Assembly: GCA_020853705.1 (NCBI GenBank)
Contig: JADYYK010000227.1
Coordinates: 1-64,000, forward strand
DNA length: 64,000 nucleotides
Direction of reading: 5' to 3'
From: Deltaproteobacteria bacterium
GTDB lineage: Bacteria > Myxococcota_A > Polyangia > Haliangiales > JADYYK01
Part shown: positions 51,112 to 59,759 of the stretch, one piece after another
Layout: each line of letters begins with the position of its first letter
Position numbering within the stretch: position 1 is the stretch's first letter
Program-made: the position numbers and the translations under genes
Notes under the pieces: generated by a model
Seen by the model: the letters and a program-made list of their open reading frames with translations, nothing else
Told to the model about the DNA's origin: nothing
Databases searched by the model: none

Positions 51112-52872
51112 GTGTCCGAACCCTCGCGTCCTCTCGATGATCCCGCGCGCCTCGAGCTGCTGCGCGCGACCGGCCTGCTGGACTCTCCGATCGATCCCGC
51201 GATGGAGCGCTACACGCGGCTGGCGGCGGCGCTGCTGAAGGCGCCCACGGCGCTGCTGACGCTGGTCGACGACCGGCGCCTGTTCTTCGCCGGCGCGTCC
51301 GGCCTGGCCGAGCCGTGGGCGACCCGGCGCGAGACCCCGCTGTCGCACTCGCTGTGTCGCCAGGTCGTCGAGCGCCGCAGCGCCCTGCTGGTGGCCGACG
51401 TCGCGGCCGACCGCGAGCTGGCCGCGCACGGCGGCGTGCGCGAGCTCGGCATCGTCGCCTATGCCGGCGTGCCGCTGCTGGTGGGCGCGCGCAAGGACGC
51501 CCTCGGCGTGCTGTGCACCATCGACCGCGCCCCGCACCCGTGGACGCGAGCCGAGCAGGGGCTGCTCGAGGAGCTGGCCGCCTGTGTGGTCAGCGAGCTC
51601 GAGCTCCGGCTGGAGCGGCGCCGCCTGCGCGTGGTCGAGGACACCTACCGGGCGCTGCTCGACGGCGGCCGGGATGGGGCGCTGTCGGTCGATCGCGACC
51701 TCAACGTCACCGCGATCAACCGCGCCTGGCTGGAGCACCACCGGCGCGGCGGCTCGGGCACGCTGGAGGTCGGGCGCCCGCTGCTGCCGCAGCTGCCCGG
51801 CGAGCTGCGCGCGCCGCTGCAAGGCGGCCTGGAGCGCGCGCTGGCCGGTGAGACCTCCACGCTGGAGCTGCCGGCCCCCAGCGAGGGCCGCGACTTCCGC
51901 GTCCACCTGGCCCCCATCCTGGCCGGGGCGGCCGTGGTCGGCGCCACCATCTATGTCCGCGACGTCACCGCGCGCCTGCGCGCCGAGGCCGAGCTGCGCG
52001 AGCAGACCGAGACCCTGCACGCGGTGCTCGAGCACATGGGCGACGCCGTCATCGTCGCCGACAAGAGCGGCGCCACCATCATGGTCAACCCCGCGATGGT
52101 GCGGCTGTACTCGCACGGCATCGGCAAGATGAGCGGCGACTACTCGGTGGCGTTCGGGATCTACCGCGCGGACGGCAGCGAGCTCATACCCTACGCCGAG
52201 ACACCCATCCAGCGCGCGGTGCGCGGCGAGGCGGTCGACAACGGCGAGCTCTTGATCCGCAGCCCCGATCACCCCGAGGGCATCATCACCAGCGCGACCG
52301 CGCGCCCGCTGCGCGCCGCCGACGGCAGCATCCGCGGCGCGGTCTCGGTGGTGCGCGACATCACCGCCGAGCGTCGCGCCGCCCAGGCGCTCAGCGAACA
52401 CGCGCGCGGCATGCGCGGCGCCGCCACCATCGACGACCAGACCGGGCTGCGCAACCGGCGCGGCTTCGCCAGCCTGGGCGCGCAGCAGCTGACCGCGGCC
52501 GCCAGCGCGGGCAGCGCCCTGGTGCTGGCGCGGCTCGACGTCACCGGGCTGCCCCGGCTGGCCGCGGAGGCCGGCCCGGCGGCCGTCGACCAGCTGCTCG
52601 GCGACATCGCCTGGCTGCTCAGCGAGGCGCTGCACGACGACGATCTGGTGGCGCACTTCGGCGGCGGCGCCTTCGCCGTGCTGGCCCGCGCCGATCTCGA
52701 CCTGGCCGCGCTGTCGGCGCGGGTCGGCGAGCGACTGGCCCAGGACCTCGGGCCCCGCGTGAGCAGGCCGACCTTCGCGCTGGTCAGCGCGAGCTTCGAC
52801 CCGCAGGCGCCAGTGTCGATCGAGACCTTGCTGGCGGGTGTCGAGGGCACCCTGATGGCGCGCCACAGCTGA
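51112..52872 (+). CDS. GAF-PAS-PAS sensor with degenerate GGDEF domain
   Basis: 586 aa. GAF-like domain (about 20-165, RLFFAGASGL, DVAADRELAAHGGVRELGIVAY), two PAS-like domains (about 185-290 and 305-430) and a C-terminal GGDEF fold (QTGLRNRRGFASLG, LARLDVTGL). The signature residues read HFGGGAFAVL: Gly-Gly-Gly-Ala in place of GGDEF/GGEEF, so diguanylate cyclase activity is not expected. Possible c-di-GMP/GTP receptor or scaffold. Start GTG 51112. Divergent from the lipoprotein operon. Confidence 0.85.
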   Translation: MSEPSRPLDDPARLELLRATGLLDSPIDPAMERYTRLAAALLKAPTALLTLVDDRRLFFAGASGLAEPWATRRETPLSHSLCRQVVERRSALLVADVAADRELAAHGGVRELGIVAYAGVPLLVGARKDALGVLCTIDRAPHPWTRAEQGLLEELAACVVSELELRLERRRLRVVEDTYRALLDGGRDGALSVDRDLNVTAINRAWLEHHRRGGSGTLEVGRPLLPQLPGELRAPLQGGLERALAGETSTLELPAPSEGRDFRVHLAPILAGAAVVGATIYVRDVTARLRAEAELREQTETLHAVLEHMGDAVIVADKSGATIMVNPAMVRLYSHGIGKMSGDYSVAFGIYRADGSELIPYAETPIQRAVRGEAVDNGELLIRSPDHPEGIITSATARPLRAADGSIRGAVSVVRDITAERRAAQALSEHARGMRGAATIDDQTGLRNRRGFASLGAQQLTAAASAGSALVLARLDVTGLPRLAAEAGPAAVDQLLGDIAWLLSEALHDDDLVAHFGGGAFAVLARADLDLAALSARVGERLAQDLGPRVSRPTFALVSASFDPQAPVSIETLLAGVEGTLMARHS

Positions 52873-52905
52873 GCACGGCCAGCCGTCGCGCGCGGCGCGC
52901 TGCGC

Positions 52906-53718
52906 TCAGCGCCACCAGTCGCGCTTGGCCAGGAAGTCGACCAGGCGGGTCACGGGGTCCGCTGCACTCGCGCCGGCGGGCGCCACCGCCGCCCTGGCCT
53001 CGAGGAAGTCGAGGAACCTCTCCAGCGCGGTGTGGAGCTGGTCGCGCGCGCTGCGGTAGCTCGAGCGCCCCGCCAGGGTGCCCCCCGCGGCCAGCGCGGC
53101 ACCCGCGCCCCAGGTCACCAGCTCGGTCGGGATGGGCAACATCACCGCGCCGACCACGGCCGCGCCGGTGCCCAGCACCAGCGCGGTGGCGGCCCCGCCG
53201 GCGCGGCTCGAGCGCAGCCGGCGGGCGTCGACGCGCAGCTGCACCAGCACAGGGTGGGCGCCGCCGGGGACCTCGGCGATGCGGACCTCGATGTCGACGT
53301 CGCGCGGCAAGCGGTACGGGCCAGCCTTGAAGGTGCGGCGCAGCCAGGTCATCACGCCGCTGGCGCTCTCCCACACCGTGACCTCGCCACGTCGCCGCTT
53401 GACCTGGAAGCCCTGCACCTCGAGGAACTGGTCGACCGCCGCGCGTACGCTGGCCAGGTCCCCGGGCACATGGCGGCGCGCCTCGGTCATGGTGGGGCCG
53501 AACACCTTGTCGAGCAGCCCGGGGTCGGCCTGCGGCTCCAGCAGGCCGGCGCGCGACTCGGCCAGGGCCTGCTTCAGCGCCGCCTGCGACATGCCGAGCT
53601 CCTCGGCCACGCGCTCGAGATCGCCGGTGGAGATGTCGTCGCTGTCGGAGCGTCGCTCCAGCTCGGCGGTGCGGCGCAGGATGAGCTCGACCTGGCGACG
53701 CGAGAACTGCTCGGGCAT
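52906..53718 (-). CDS. Membrane protein with SHOCT/DUF1707-like N-terminal helix domain
   Basis: 270 aa. The N-terminus QFSRRQVELILRRTAELE, then DISTGDLERVAEELGMSQAALKQAL, is a small helical domain common in this phylum. A soluble alpha/beta section follows (FQVKRRRGEVTVWES, DVDIEVRIAEVPGG), then one or two membrane helices at about 185-230 and an amphipathic tail. ATG at 53718. Function unknown. Confidence 0.7.
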   Translation of the reverse strand: MPEQFSRRQVELILRRTAELERRSDSDDISTGDLERVAEELGMSQAALKQALAESRAGLLEPQADPGLLDKVFGPTMTEARRHVPGDLASVRAAVDQFLEVQGFQVKRRRGEVTVWESASGVMTWLRRTFKAGPYRLPRDVDIEVRIAEVPGGAHPVLVQLRVDARRLRSSRAGGAATALVLGTGAAVVGAVMLPIPTELVTWGAGAALAAGGTLAGRSSYRSARDQLHTALERFLDFLEARAAVAPAGASAADPVTRLVDFLAKRDWWR

Positions 53719-53759
53719 GCCGCAAGTGTAAGCACCGCTCGCGCGGGTGTCGCGCCGAT

Positions 53760-54506
53760 CTACAGCGGCGCCAGCGAGGCCAGGATGGCGTCCAGGTGGC
53801 CGAGCGCCGCGTCGTCCAGGCGCGCGTGCAGGTGCGCCCAGGCCACGCCGCTGGCGGTGGGCCAGAACTGCACCACGTGCACGCGATCCGCGGTGCGGGC
53901 GCCGCAGCGCATCGCCACCGGCGGCACCGGCTGGCAGGGCTCGATGCGTGCATCCTTCATGAAGCGCAGCTTCTCCCGGCTGAAGTTGTGCGTCACGAAC
54001 TCGAAGAAGTTGTGCGCGATGGCCTCGATGTAGCGCGGGTCCTCGTAGGCCTCGACCACGATGGTCAGGCGCGCGTGCGGCGCGCTGGCCCGGCCGCCGC
54101 GGAAGAAGCTGGCGCTGCGCACCTGGGCGTAGCTCTCCTTGCGCCCGTTCTCGAACCAGGCCCCGTCGGCGATGCGCCTGCGCTCGCTGCGGTCCTGGTG
54201 AAGGTGGCGCCAGCCAGCCGGGAACTGCAGGCGAGCGCGCAGCGTCTGCGAGGCCCAGCTGCCGGCGACCGACTCGGATGGGTGCTTGCGCCGCTCGCGC
54301 CAGGCGGCGCCGAAGCGCCACCAGCCCAGGGCGGCGGCGCCGAGCAGCGCGAGCACCAGCAGCGGGACCCACAGCTGGGCGCCCTTGGTCTCGGGCTGGG
54401 CGCGGGCCGGTTCGCGCAGCACGCCCTGCTTGCACGCGGGACAGACCCGCGAGGTCGGGCCGCTCACCTCGACGACGTGGCCGCACTGGCTGCAGATCAG
54501 CGTCAC
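53760..54506 (-). CDS. Zinc-ribbon single-pass membrane protein
   Basis: 248 aa from GTG 54506 (GTG 54530 would add eight residues). CSQCGHVVEV and CPACKQG form a zinc ribbon at the very N-terminus; one membrane helix (WVPLLVLALLGAAALGWW) and a mostly extracytoplasmic C-terminal domain with LRARLQFPAGWRHLHQ follow. Cytoplasmic zinc ribbon plus outside sensor domain is a common myxobacterial layout. Function unknown. The 212 bp between this start and the next gene contain no feature I can see. Confidence 0.65.
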   Translation of the reverse strand: MTLICSQCGHVVEVSGPTSRVCPACKQGVLREPARAQPETKGAQLWVPLLVLALLGAAALGWWRFGAAWRERRKHPSESVAGSWASQTLRARLQFPAGWRHLHQDRSERRRIADGAWFENGRKESYAQVRSASFFRGGRASAPHARLTIVVEAYEDPRYIEAIAHNFFEFVTHNFSREKLRFMKDARIEPCQPVPPVAMRCGARTADRVHVVQFWPTASGVAWAHLHARLDDAALGHLDAILASLAPL

Positions 54507-54717
54507 GGGGGACGCATCCGGAGAGGGCACGGCACGACTATAGCCAGGTGCGCGTCCTGGTGCTGGCCCGGCTGCCACTCTTTGCCAGCGCGCCGCGCGC
54601 CTCATCTCGCTCAGCGTGGGCGCGTCGAGCTTGCCCGGTCCGATGGCAGCCTTCCTGGCCCGCGAGTACAGCCGATGAGGCCGCGGTGTCCGCGGTCGAC
54701 GCCGGTCGACACGGTCG

Positions 54718-55377
54718 TCAGCGGCGGAAGGCGACCACCATGTTGATGGTCGTCGCCACCGGGCTGCCGGCCAGGGTCGCTGGCTGAAACTGCCAGCTGC
54801 GCGCGGCGGCCAGGGCCGCGGTCGTGAAGGGGGCGGCACCGGAGAGCGCCTGCACTGCGGTGACCGAGCCATCGCGGCCGATGCTGACGCGCAGGGTCAC
54901 CCGGGCGTCGGTGATGGCGGGGTCGGCGTCGGGGGGAAACGCCGGGGTGGCGTTGTCGGGCGCGGGCACGGGCATGGCGCGCGGTCGGTCGTCGCTCGCC
55001 ATCGGGCCGACGGAGCCGACGGTGCCGCCGGCGACCCCACTGCCGGTAGCGACGCCAGCCTCGACTCCGCCCGCGACGGCGATGGGTTCGAGGTCGTCGG
55101 GCGGCGCGCCGGGGGGCAGGTGGTCGAGGTCGACAGGGGGTGGCAGCTTGCGCACCAGGGGCACCGGCCTCGGCCCCAGCGGGAGCGGGAGCTTCGCCGG
55201 GGGCGGCATCACCGCGGGCGCCGCCGGTTCGGGGGGCGCGAGGACCGGCGTCGGCGGGGTGGCCGAGACAACCGGGGCTGCGGGGCTGCTGACCACGGGG
55301 CGGCTGGCGGGGTCGTCGCGCCGCGGCGTGCGCTTGCAGCCAGCGCCCGCCATCGCGAGCGCCGTCAGCAGCAACAT
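54718..55377 (-). CDS. Lipoprotein with TonB C-terminal-like domain
   Basis: 219 aa. Lipobox AGAGC near residue 14; a long Pro/Ala/Val linker (30-110); then a TonB-like C-terminal domain (TLRVSIGRDGSVTAVQALSG, FTTAALAAARSWQFQPATL). TonB-C domains bind outer-membrane or peptidoglycan partners; here an outer-membrane lipid anchor replaces the usual inner-membrane helix. An ATG at 55407 would lengthen the signal by ten residues. Related proteins occur near gliding and transport machinery. Confidence 0.7.
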   Translation of the reverse strand: MLLLTALAMAGAGCKRTPRRDDPASRPVVSSPAAPVVSATPPTPVLAPPEPAAPAVMPPPAKLPLPLGPRPVPLVRKLPPPVDLDHLPPGAPPDDLEPIAVAGGVEAGVATGSGVAGGTVGSVGPMASDDRPRAMPVPAPDNATPAFPPDADPAITDARVTLRVSIGRDGSVTAVQALSGAAPFTTAALAAARSWQFQPATLAGSPVATTINMVVAFRR

Positions 55378-55417
55378 GGTGATGTGACTCGGGCTGACCG
55401 CCAACATCCCGGCGAGT

Positions 55418-56056
55418 CTACGCCGCGGCTGGCGGGATCTGCCGGCCTACCCGGGCCGTGCGCGGCCTCCAGGCGGCGCTGGCCAGGGTCGCGGCGCCGG
55501 CCAGTAGACCGAGGTCCAGCATGACGCCCAGGCGCGCGACGCCGAACAGGCCGAACACCAGCCCCAGCGCCGCCAGCGTCAGCCGCCAGGCGCGCGGCCC
55601 CACGCCGCCGCCCAGCAGCGCGAAGCCGATGGCCATGGCCAGGCTGGGGCAGGGGATGACGCCCATGGGCGCCGCATACAGGTAACGCACCGGTGAGCCG
55701 GTCAGGAAGTGCGGGTAGAACCAGGCGAACGCCAGCATGGCGAAGCCCATGGCGCGGGCCCACCACGGCCCCGGCTGCACCGGTGTCTGCAGACCGCCCA
55801 GCGCCAGCGCGAACAGGGTGATGGTGCCGATGGTGAACACCGCTGCGTTGAACGGGTTGCCATAGGCCATCGCGAACACCGCCACCGAGGCCAGCGGCAC
55901 CCCGAGGAAGGCGCCGGCCATGGCCCGCGACGGTCGCCAGCCCATGAACAGGGCGACCAGGATGATGGCGACCACGACGTGCCATCCGATGGAGACCCGG
56001 GCAGCGTGGTTGGCGATCGACGTCAGGCCGGCGAGGATCTCGGCTGAAGTGGGCAT
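55418..56056 (-). CDS. Polytopic membrane protein, unknown function
   Basis: 212 aa with about six membrane helices (first WHVVVAIILVALFMG, last LGLLAGAATLASAAW). Conserved-looking motifs: YGNPFNAAVFTIGTITLF, WFYPHFLTGSPVRYLYA and GVIPCPSLAMA. ATG at 56056 has GGGAGGT upstream. No family recognised. Divergent from the 56298 lipoprotein, with about 240 bp between them lacking visible signals. Confidence 0.75.
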   Translation of the reverse strand: MPTSAEILAGLTSIANHAARVSIGWHVVVAIILVALFMGWRPSRAMAGAFLGVPLASVAVFAMAYGNPFNAAVFTIGTITLFALALGGLQTPVQPGPWWARAMGFAMLAFAWFYPHFLTGSPVRYLYAAPMGVIPCPSLAMAIGFALLGGGVGPRAWRLTLAALGLVFGLFGVARLGVMLDLGLLAGAATLASAAWRPRTARVGRQIPPAAA

Positions 56057-56297
56057 GGGACACCTCCCGCTCCGGTCGCGTGCATCGCCTGTGCCCCTCG
56101 AGACAGCCGAAAACACGCGCCTGCCGCGCAGTCCTGGCGCCGGGGCGCGCGCCCGCCAGCAAGCCTTGCACGCGGCTGGCGCGCCAGCGCCCGCGCTGCG
56201 CCCTGCGACTACGTTGTGCTCGACAATTTCGGGGGCGCAGCCCACGGAAACGCCGGGCTGAATTGACGCTGGAGGGGTGCCGAGGCCAAGGTGGTGC

Positions 56298-56909
56298 ATG
56301 CGCATCACGCCGGGCTGGGTCGCCGTGGGGCTGGGGCTGACACTGGGGACCCTGGCAGCCGGGGCGTGCAGCAAGCAGCGCCGGGACCAGCGCGGCGGGG
56401 CGCGCGACGTCGGGCTGGCACAGCCGGTGGTCCTCGACGCGGCGGTGGTGAACTTCACCGCCAGCGGCTGGGACGGCCTGCCCTGGTCGGCCAGCCCCGA
56501 CGACGCCAGGACGCTCTTGACCGCGCGCGGGTTGAAGTTCGAGGAGGAGGAGATGCGCGCCTACTTCGCCAATCCCCAGCCAGGACAGCCCATGCACAGC
56601 AACGGGCTGACCCTGAAGTTCCAGCTCGGCCAGGCCCAGGGGCAGGTCAACTTCGAGAGCGGCCAGCTGCTGGGCGTCGTGCTGGAGACGGCGTCGAAGT
56701 TGACCGAGGCCGAGGCGCTGGCCGCTCAGGCCGCGCTGGTGCGGCGCTGGGGCGCGCCAGCCCTGCGCAACGACTACGGCGGAGTGCCGGTGCTGCGCTG
56801 GTACAGCGACACCACCATGCTGGAGTCGCGCGTCATGACCGGCGTCGGCGACACCACCTGGCGCCACCTCGAGACCTGGAGCCCGGTGGGCAGCGACGCC
56901 GGTCTCTAG
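56298..56909 (+). CDS. Lipoprotein, unknown function
   Basis: 203 aa. Signal LGLTLGTLAAGAC with lipobox Cys24, then a Lys/Arg/Gln-rich linker and an alpha/beta domain (LPWSASPDDARTLLTARGLK, GLTLKFQLGQAQGQVNFESG). The stop TAG lies within a CTAG shared with the convergent gene's stop. No family recognised. Confidence 0.65.
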   Translation: MRITPGWVAVGLGLTLGTLAAGACSKQRRDQRGGARDVGLAQPVVLDAAVVNFTASGWDGLPWSASPDDARTLLTARGLKFEEEEMRAYFANPQPGQPMHSNGLTLKFQLGQAQGQVNFESGQLLGVVLETASKLTEAEALAAQAALVRRWGAPALRNDYGGVPVLRWYSDTTMLESRVMTGVGDTTWRHLETWSPVGSDAGL

Positions 56910-57919
56910 TGCGCCGCGACGAGTCGCCGCTTGCGCGCGGCCAGCAGCAGGAAGGCGGGGCCGGGCAGGCCGCCGCCGTACCAGCACAGGAAGCGCAGGA
57001 GCACGCTGGCCGACACCGCGGCGTGGCCGAGGTGCGGGTCGAGCAGGTAGGCCGTGGCCAGCTCGGTGACGCCGATCGAGCCTGGCACCGGGGCCAGGTA
57101 GGCGACCATCATGCCGGTCGAGAACACCGAGATGGCGCGGCCGAGGCCGAGCTCGAGGCCGAGCGCGTCGCACAGCAGCCAGCCGATGCAGCAGTAGGTC
57201 AGCAGGAAGGCCAGCGAGGCGGCGTGACTGCCGAGGTGCGCGGGGCGCGTGGAGCCGCCCAGGCGCGCGGTCGCGGCGCCGGTGCGCGAAAGGCCGCTGG
57301 CCAGCTTCTTGAACCAGGGCGGGCGCGTCGGGTCGGCGGTGACGCGGGCGCCCCAGCGCTCGATGCGCGCGCGCGCGACCACCAGGGTGATGAAGCCGGC
57401 GACCAGCGCCAGCAGCACCAGCCCCGACAGCGGCAGCCAGCGCGCCATCACCGGCGGCAGCGAGGTCGCGGGATCCAGCGCCAGCGCGAGGCCGGCCACC
57501 GCGCAGATCCACAGCACCATGTACAGGCTCTTGGCCACGGTGGCGGCGGTGGCGTCGGCCGCGGGGATGCCCTCGCGGGTCAGGATGAAGACCATCGCGG
57601 GCGGGTGCAGCTCGGCGACCGGGGTCAGGCTGGAGACGAAGTAGCTGACGCAGGTCAGGCGCAGGCCGACCAGCGGCGACAGGCGATGGCCGAGCAGCGA
57701 CAGCAGCGTCGCGTAGCGCACCCAGTCGAGCAGATAGAACAGCGCGGTGGCCGCGGCCAGGATGGCCCAGCGCGCGGGCGAGATGGCGCGTGCGTGGCGC
57801 CACAGGGTGGCAAAGCCGCCGGTGTAGTGGTCGAGCAGCCAGCCGCCCGCGATCACGGTGGCGAGCAGCAACAGCGCCCACACGGCGTTGCGCGCGAGCC
57901 TGGCGTGCCCGGCGGCCAC
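56906..57919 (-). CDS. Lysylphosphatidylglycerol synthetase-like / YbhN (UPF0104) membrane protein
   Basis: 337 aa, about eight membrane helices. Family blocks: FYLLDWVRYATLLSLLGHRLS, LTPVAELHPPAMVF (the T-P motif), and APVPGSIGVTELA with following hydrophobic helix. YbhN-like proteins are proposed lipid flippases or partners of glycosyltransferases. It is the last gene of the ketosynthase operon (3-bp gap to the ACP gene), so it may export or translocate the lipid product. GTG start 57919. Stop shared with the convergent gene. Confidence 0.8.
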   Translation of the reverse strand: MAAGHARLARNAVWALLLLATVIAGGWLLDHYTGGFATLWRHARAISPARWAILAAATALFYLLDWVRYATLLSLLGHRLSPLVGLRLTCVSYFVSSLTPVAELHPPAMVFILTREGIPAADATAATVAKSLYMVLWICAVAGLALALDPATSLPPVMARWLPLSGLVLLALVAGFITLVVARARIERWGARVTADPTRPPWFKKLASGLSRTGAATARLGGSTRPAHLGSHAASLAFLLTYCCIGWLLCDALGLELGLGRAISVFSTGMMVAYLAPVPGSIGVTELATAYLLDPHLGHAAVSASVLLRFLCWYGGGLPGPAFLLLAARKRRLVAAH

Positions 57920-57922
57920 GAG

Positions 57923-58324
57923 CTAGGCGGTCTCGCCGCGCCGCTTGGCCTCGACCAGGTTGACGAAGGTCTGCACCGAGAACAGGCTCAGGATCTCCAT
58001 CGGGCGCAGGCCGGGCTTGATGTGCTGCGCGGCCTCGGGCATCAGCTGGCGCAGGCGCTCGAGGCCGGCCTGCGAGATGACGCCGCCGGGGGCGAACTCA
58101 TCCTCGGTCATGTTGCCGCGCGCGGCGCGCTCCATCTCGCCGCGCGTGATCTCGATGTCGAAGGCGCGCTCGAGCTGGAACACGACGTCCAGGAAGTCGA
58201 GCGACTCGGCGCCCAGGTCCTGCATCAGCAGGGAGTCGGTGCGCACCTTGGCCTCGGGCTGGGCCATGACCTCGGCGATGAGGACGCGGACCTTGTCGGC
58301 GACGGCGGGATCGGGCGTGCTCAT
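57923..58324 (-). CDS. Acyl carrier protein (long form)
   Basis: 133 aa. Attachment site LGAESLDFLDVVFQLE, with Ser41 for phosphopantetheine. It is longer than typical ACPs (75-85 aa), with an Ala/Glu-rich C-terminal extension. It carries the growing chain of the operon's ketosynthases. Overlaps the nitroreductase stop by 4 bp. Confidence 0.9.
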   Translation of the reverse strand: MSTPDPAVADKVRVLIAEVMAQPEAKVRTDSLLMQDLGAESLDFLDVVFQLERAFDIEITRGEMERAARGNMTEDEFAPGGVISQAGLERLRQLMPEAAQHIKPGLRPMEILSLFSVQTFVNLVEAKRRGETA

Positions 58325-59022
58325 GGCTGCTCCTTGGGGTCACGGGGTGGGAACCAGGTCACCACCCGCTCGATGGGCTTGCGGGCCGGGGCGGCCGGCG
58401 TGGCGCCGGTGACCTCGGGGTGGCCCAGCGCGATGGCGCCGACCATGCGCCAGGGTTCGCTGATGCCGAGCAGCGCGCAGACGTCGTCGCGCGCCACCAT
58501 GGGGCCGGCCATCCAGCACGCGCCGAGGCCCTCGGCGTGCGCCTGCAGGAGCAGCGTCATCACCGCGGCGCTGGTCGAGCACAGCTCGGCCTGCATGGTG
58601 GCGGCGGTGTGGTAGGCGCCGGGGTCGCCGCCACCGGAGGCGATCAGGTTGGCGATGAGGTCGGGGTAGTTGCGCCACTGCGGCACGATGATGACGGCGG
58701 CGCTGGCCAGCGGCTCGAAGAAGAAGTCGCCATAGCTGGCGAAGTCCTCGGCGTGGTGGCTGCGCGCGATGACGGCCTTGATGGCCTCGGTGCGCGTGCG
58801 CACGGCGTCCACGATGCTGGCGCGCAGGGCGGCATCGGTCACCACGGCGAAGCGCCAGGGCTGCCGGTTGGTGTTCGACGGCGCGGTGATGGCGGCGGAC
58901 ATCACGCGCGCGAGGATGGCGTCGTCGACCGGGCGGGCGGCGAAGCTGCGCAGGCTGCGGCGGGTGCGCAGCCAGTCCAGCATGGCCGGGCCGCCCGAGC
59001 CGGGGTGTGCCGTGGTGGTCAT
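58321..59022 (-). CDS. Nitroreductase-family flavoprotein
   Basis: 233 aa. RTRRSLRSFAARPV, ITAPSNTNRQPWRFAVV, and GLGACWMAGPM are the usual FMN-binding segments of the NfsB/NfnB superfamily. In a fatty acid/polyketide-like operon it may reduce a chain double bond or modify a head group, replacing an enoyl reductase. Overlaps by 4 bp with both neighbours. Confidence 0.88.
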   Translation of the reverse strand: MTTTAHPGSGGPAMLDWLRTRRSLRSFAARPVDDAILARVMSAAITAPSNTNRQPWRFAVVTDAALRASIVDAVRTRTEAIKAVIARSHHAEDFASYGDFFFEPLASAAVIIVPQWRNYPDLIANLIASGGGDPGAYHTAATMQAELCSTSAAVMTLLLQAHAEGLGACWMAGPMVARDDVCALLGISEPWRMVGAIALGHPEVTGATPAAPARKPIERVVTWFPPRDPKEQP

Positions 59023-59759
59023 TCTTGCTTGAAGCCTCCGTCCACGTTCCAGACCTGACCGGTGACATAGCTGGCGTCGTCGCTGGCGAGGAAGCCGATG
59101 ACGCGCGCGACCTCCTCGGGGGTGCCGAAGCGGCGCAGAAGGATGCGCTTGTGCAGCTCGTCGGGCGCCAGCGCGCGCAGCGCCTCGGTCATCTCGGTGC
59201 TGATGACGCCGGGGGCGACGGCGTTGACGCGGATGTTGCGCGGCGCCAGCTCGACCGCGAGCGAGCGCGTGAAGGCCTCGATGGCGCCCTTCGACGCGGC
59301 ATAGTTGGTCTGGCCGCGCCCGGGGCGCTGCGCCGAGACCGACGACAGGGTGACGATGGCGCCGCGCCGGCGCGACAGCATGCGCCGGGTGGCCTCGCGA
59401 CAGGCGCTCACCACGCCACCCAGGTTGATGGCCATCAGGGCGTCGAAGTCGTCGGGCGTGCTGGCGCCGAGCAGGGTGTCGCGGGTGATGCCGGCCGCGC
59501 AGACCAGGATGTCGAGCGGGCCGAGGGCGTCGGCGGCCTTGAACAGGGCGGTCACCTCGGCGGGCACCGCGACGTCGGCGCGGATGGCCAGGGCGCGGCG
59601 GCCCAGCGCCTCGATGGCCGCGACCACGGCGGCGGCGTCGGCCTCGCGGCTGTGGTAGCCGAGCGCGACGTCACAGCCCCGGCGCGCCAGCTCCAGCGCG
59701 GTTGCGCGGCCAATGCCGCGAGAACCACCGGTGACAATGGCAACTTGTGTTGTCGTCAT
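59019..59759 (-). CDS. fabG: 3-oxoacyl-ACP reductase (FabG-like)
   Basis: 246 aa. TGGSRGIGRATA, CAAG, SSVSA and YAASKGAIEAFTRSLA; ends VTGQVWNVDGGF. NADPH-dependent ketoreductase for ACP-bound 3-ketoacyl chains. ATG at 59759 overlaps the upstream CLF-like stop (ATGA). Clearly part of the KS-ACP operon. Confidence 0.92.
   Translation of the reverse strand: MTTTQVAIVTGGSRGIGRATALELARRGCDVALGYHSREADAAAVVAAIEALGRRALAIRADVAVPAEVTALFKAADALGPLDILVCAAGITRDTLLGASTPDDFDALMAINLGGVVSACREATRRMLSRRRGAIVTLSSVSAQRPGRGQTNYAASKGAIEAFTRSLAVELAPRNIRVNAVAPGVISTEMTEALRALAPDELHKRILLRRFGTPEEVARVIGFLASDDASYVTGQVWNVDGGFKQE

Noticed and set aside
55418-57881. 838-codon minus-strand open frame
   Set aside because: A mixture of antisense and out-of-frame sequence across two real genes (55418-56056 and 56906-57919) and an intergenic region.
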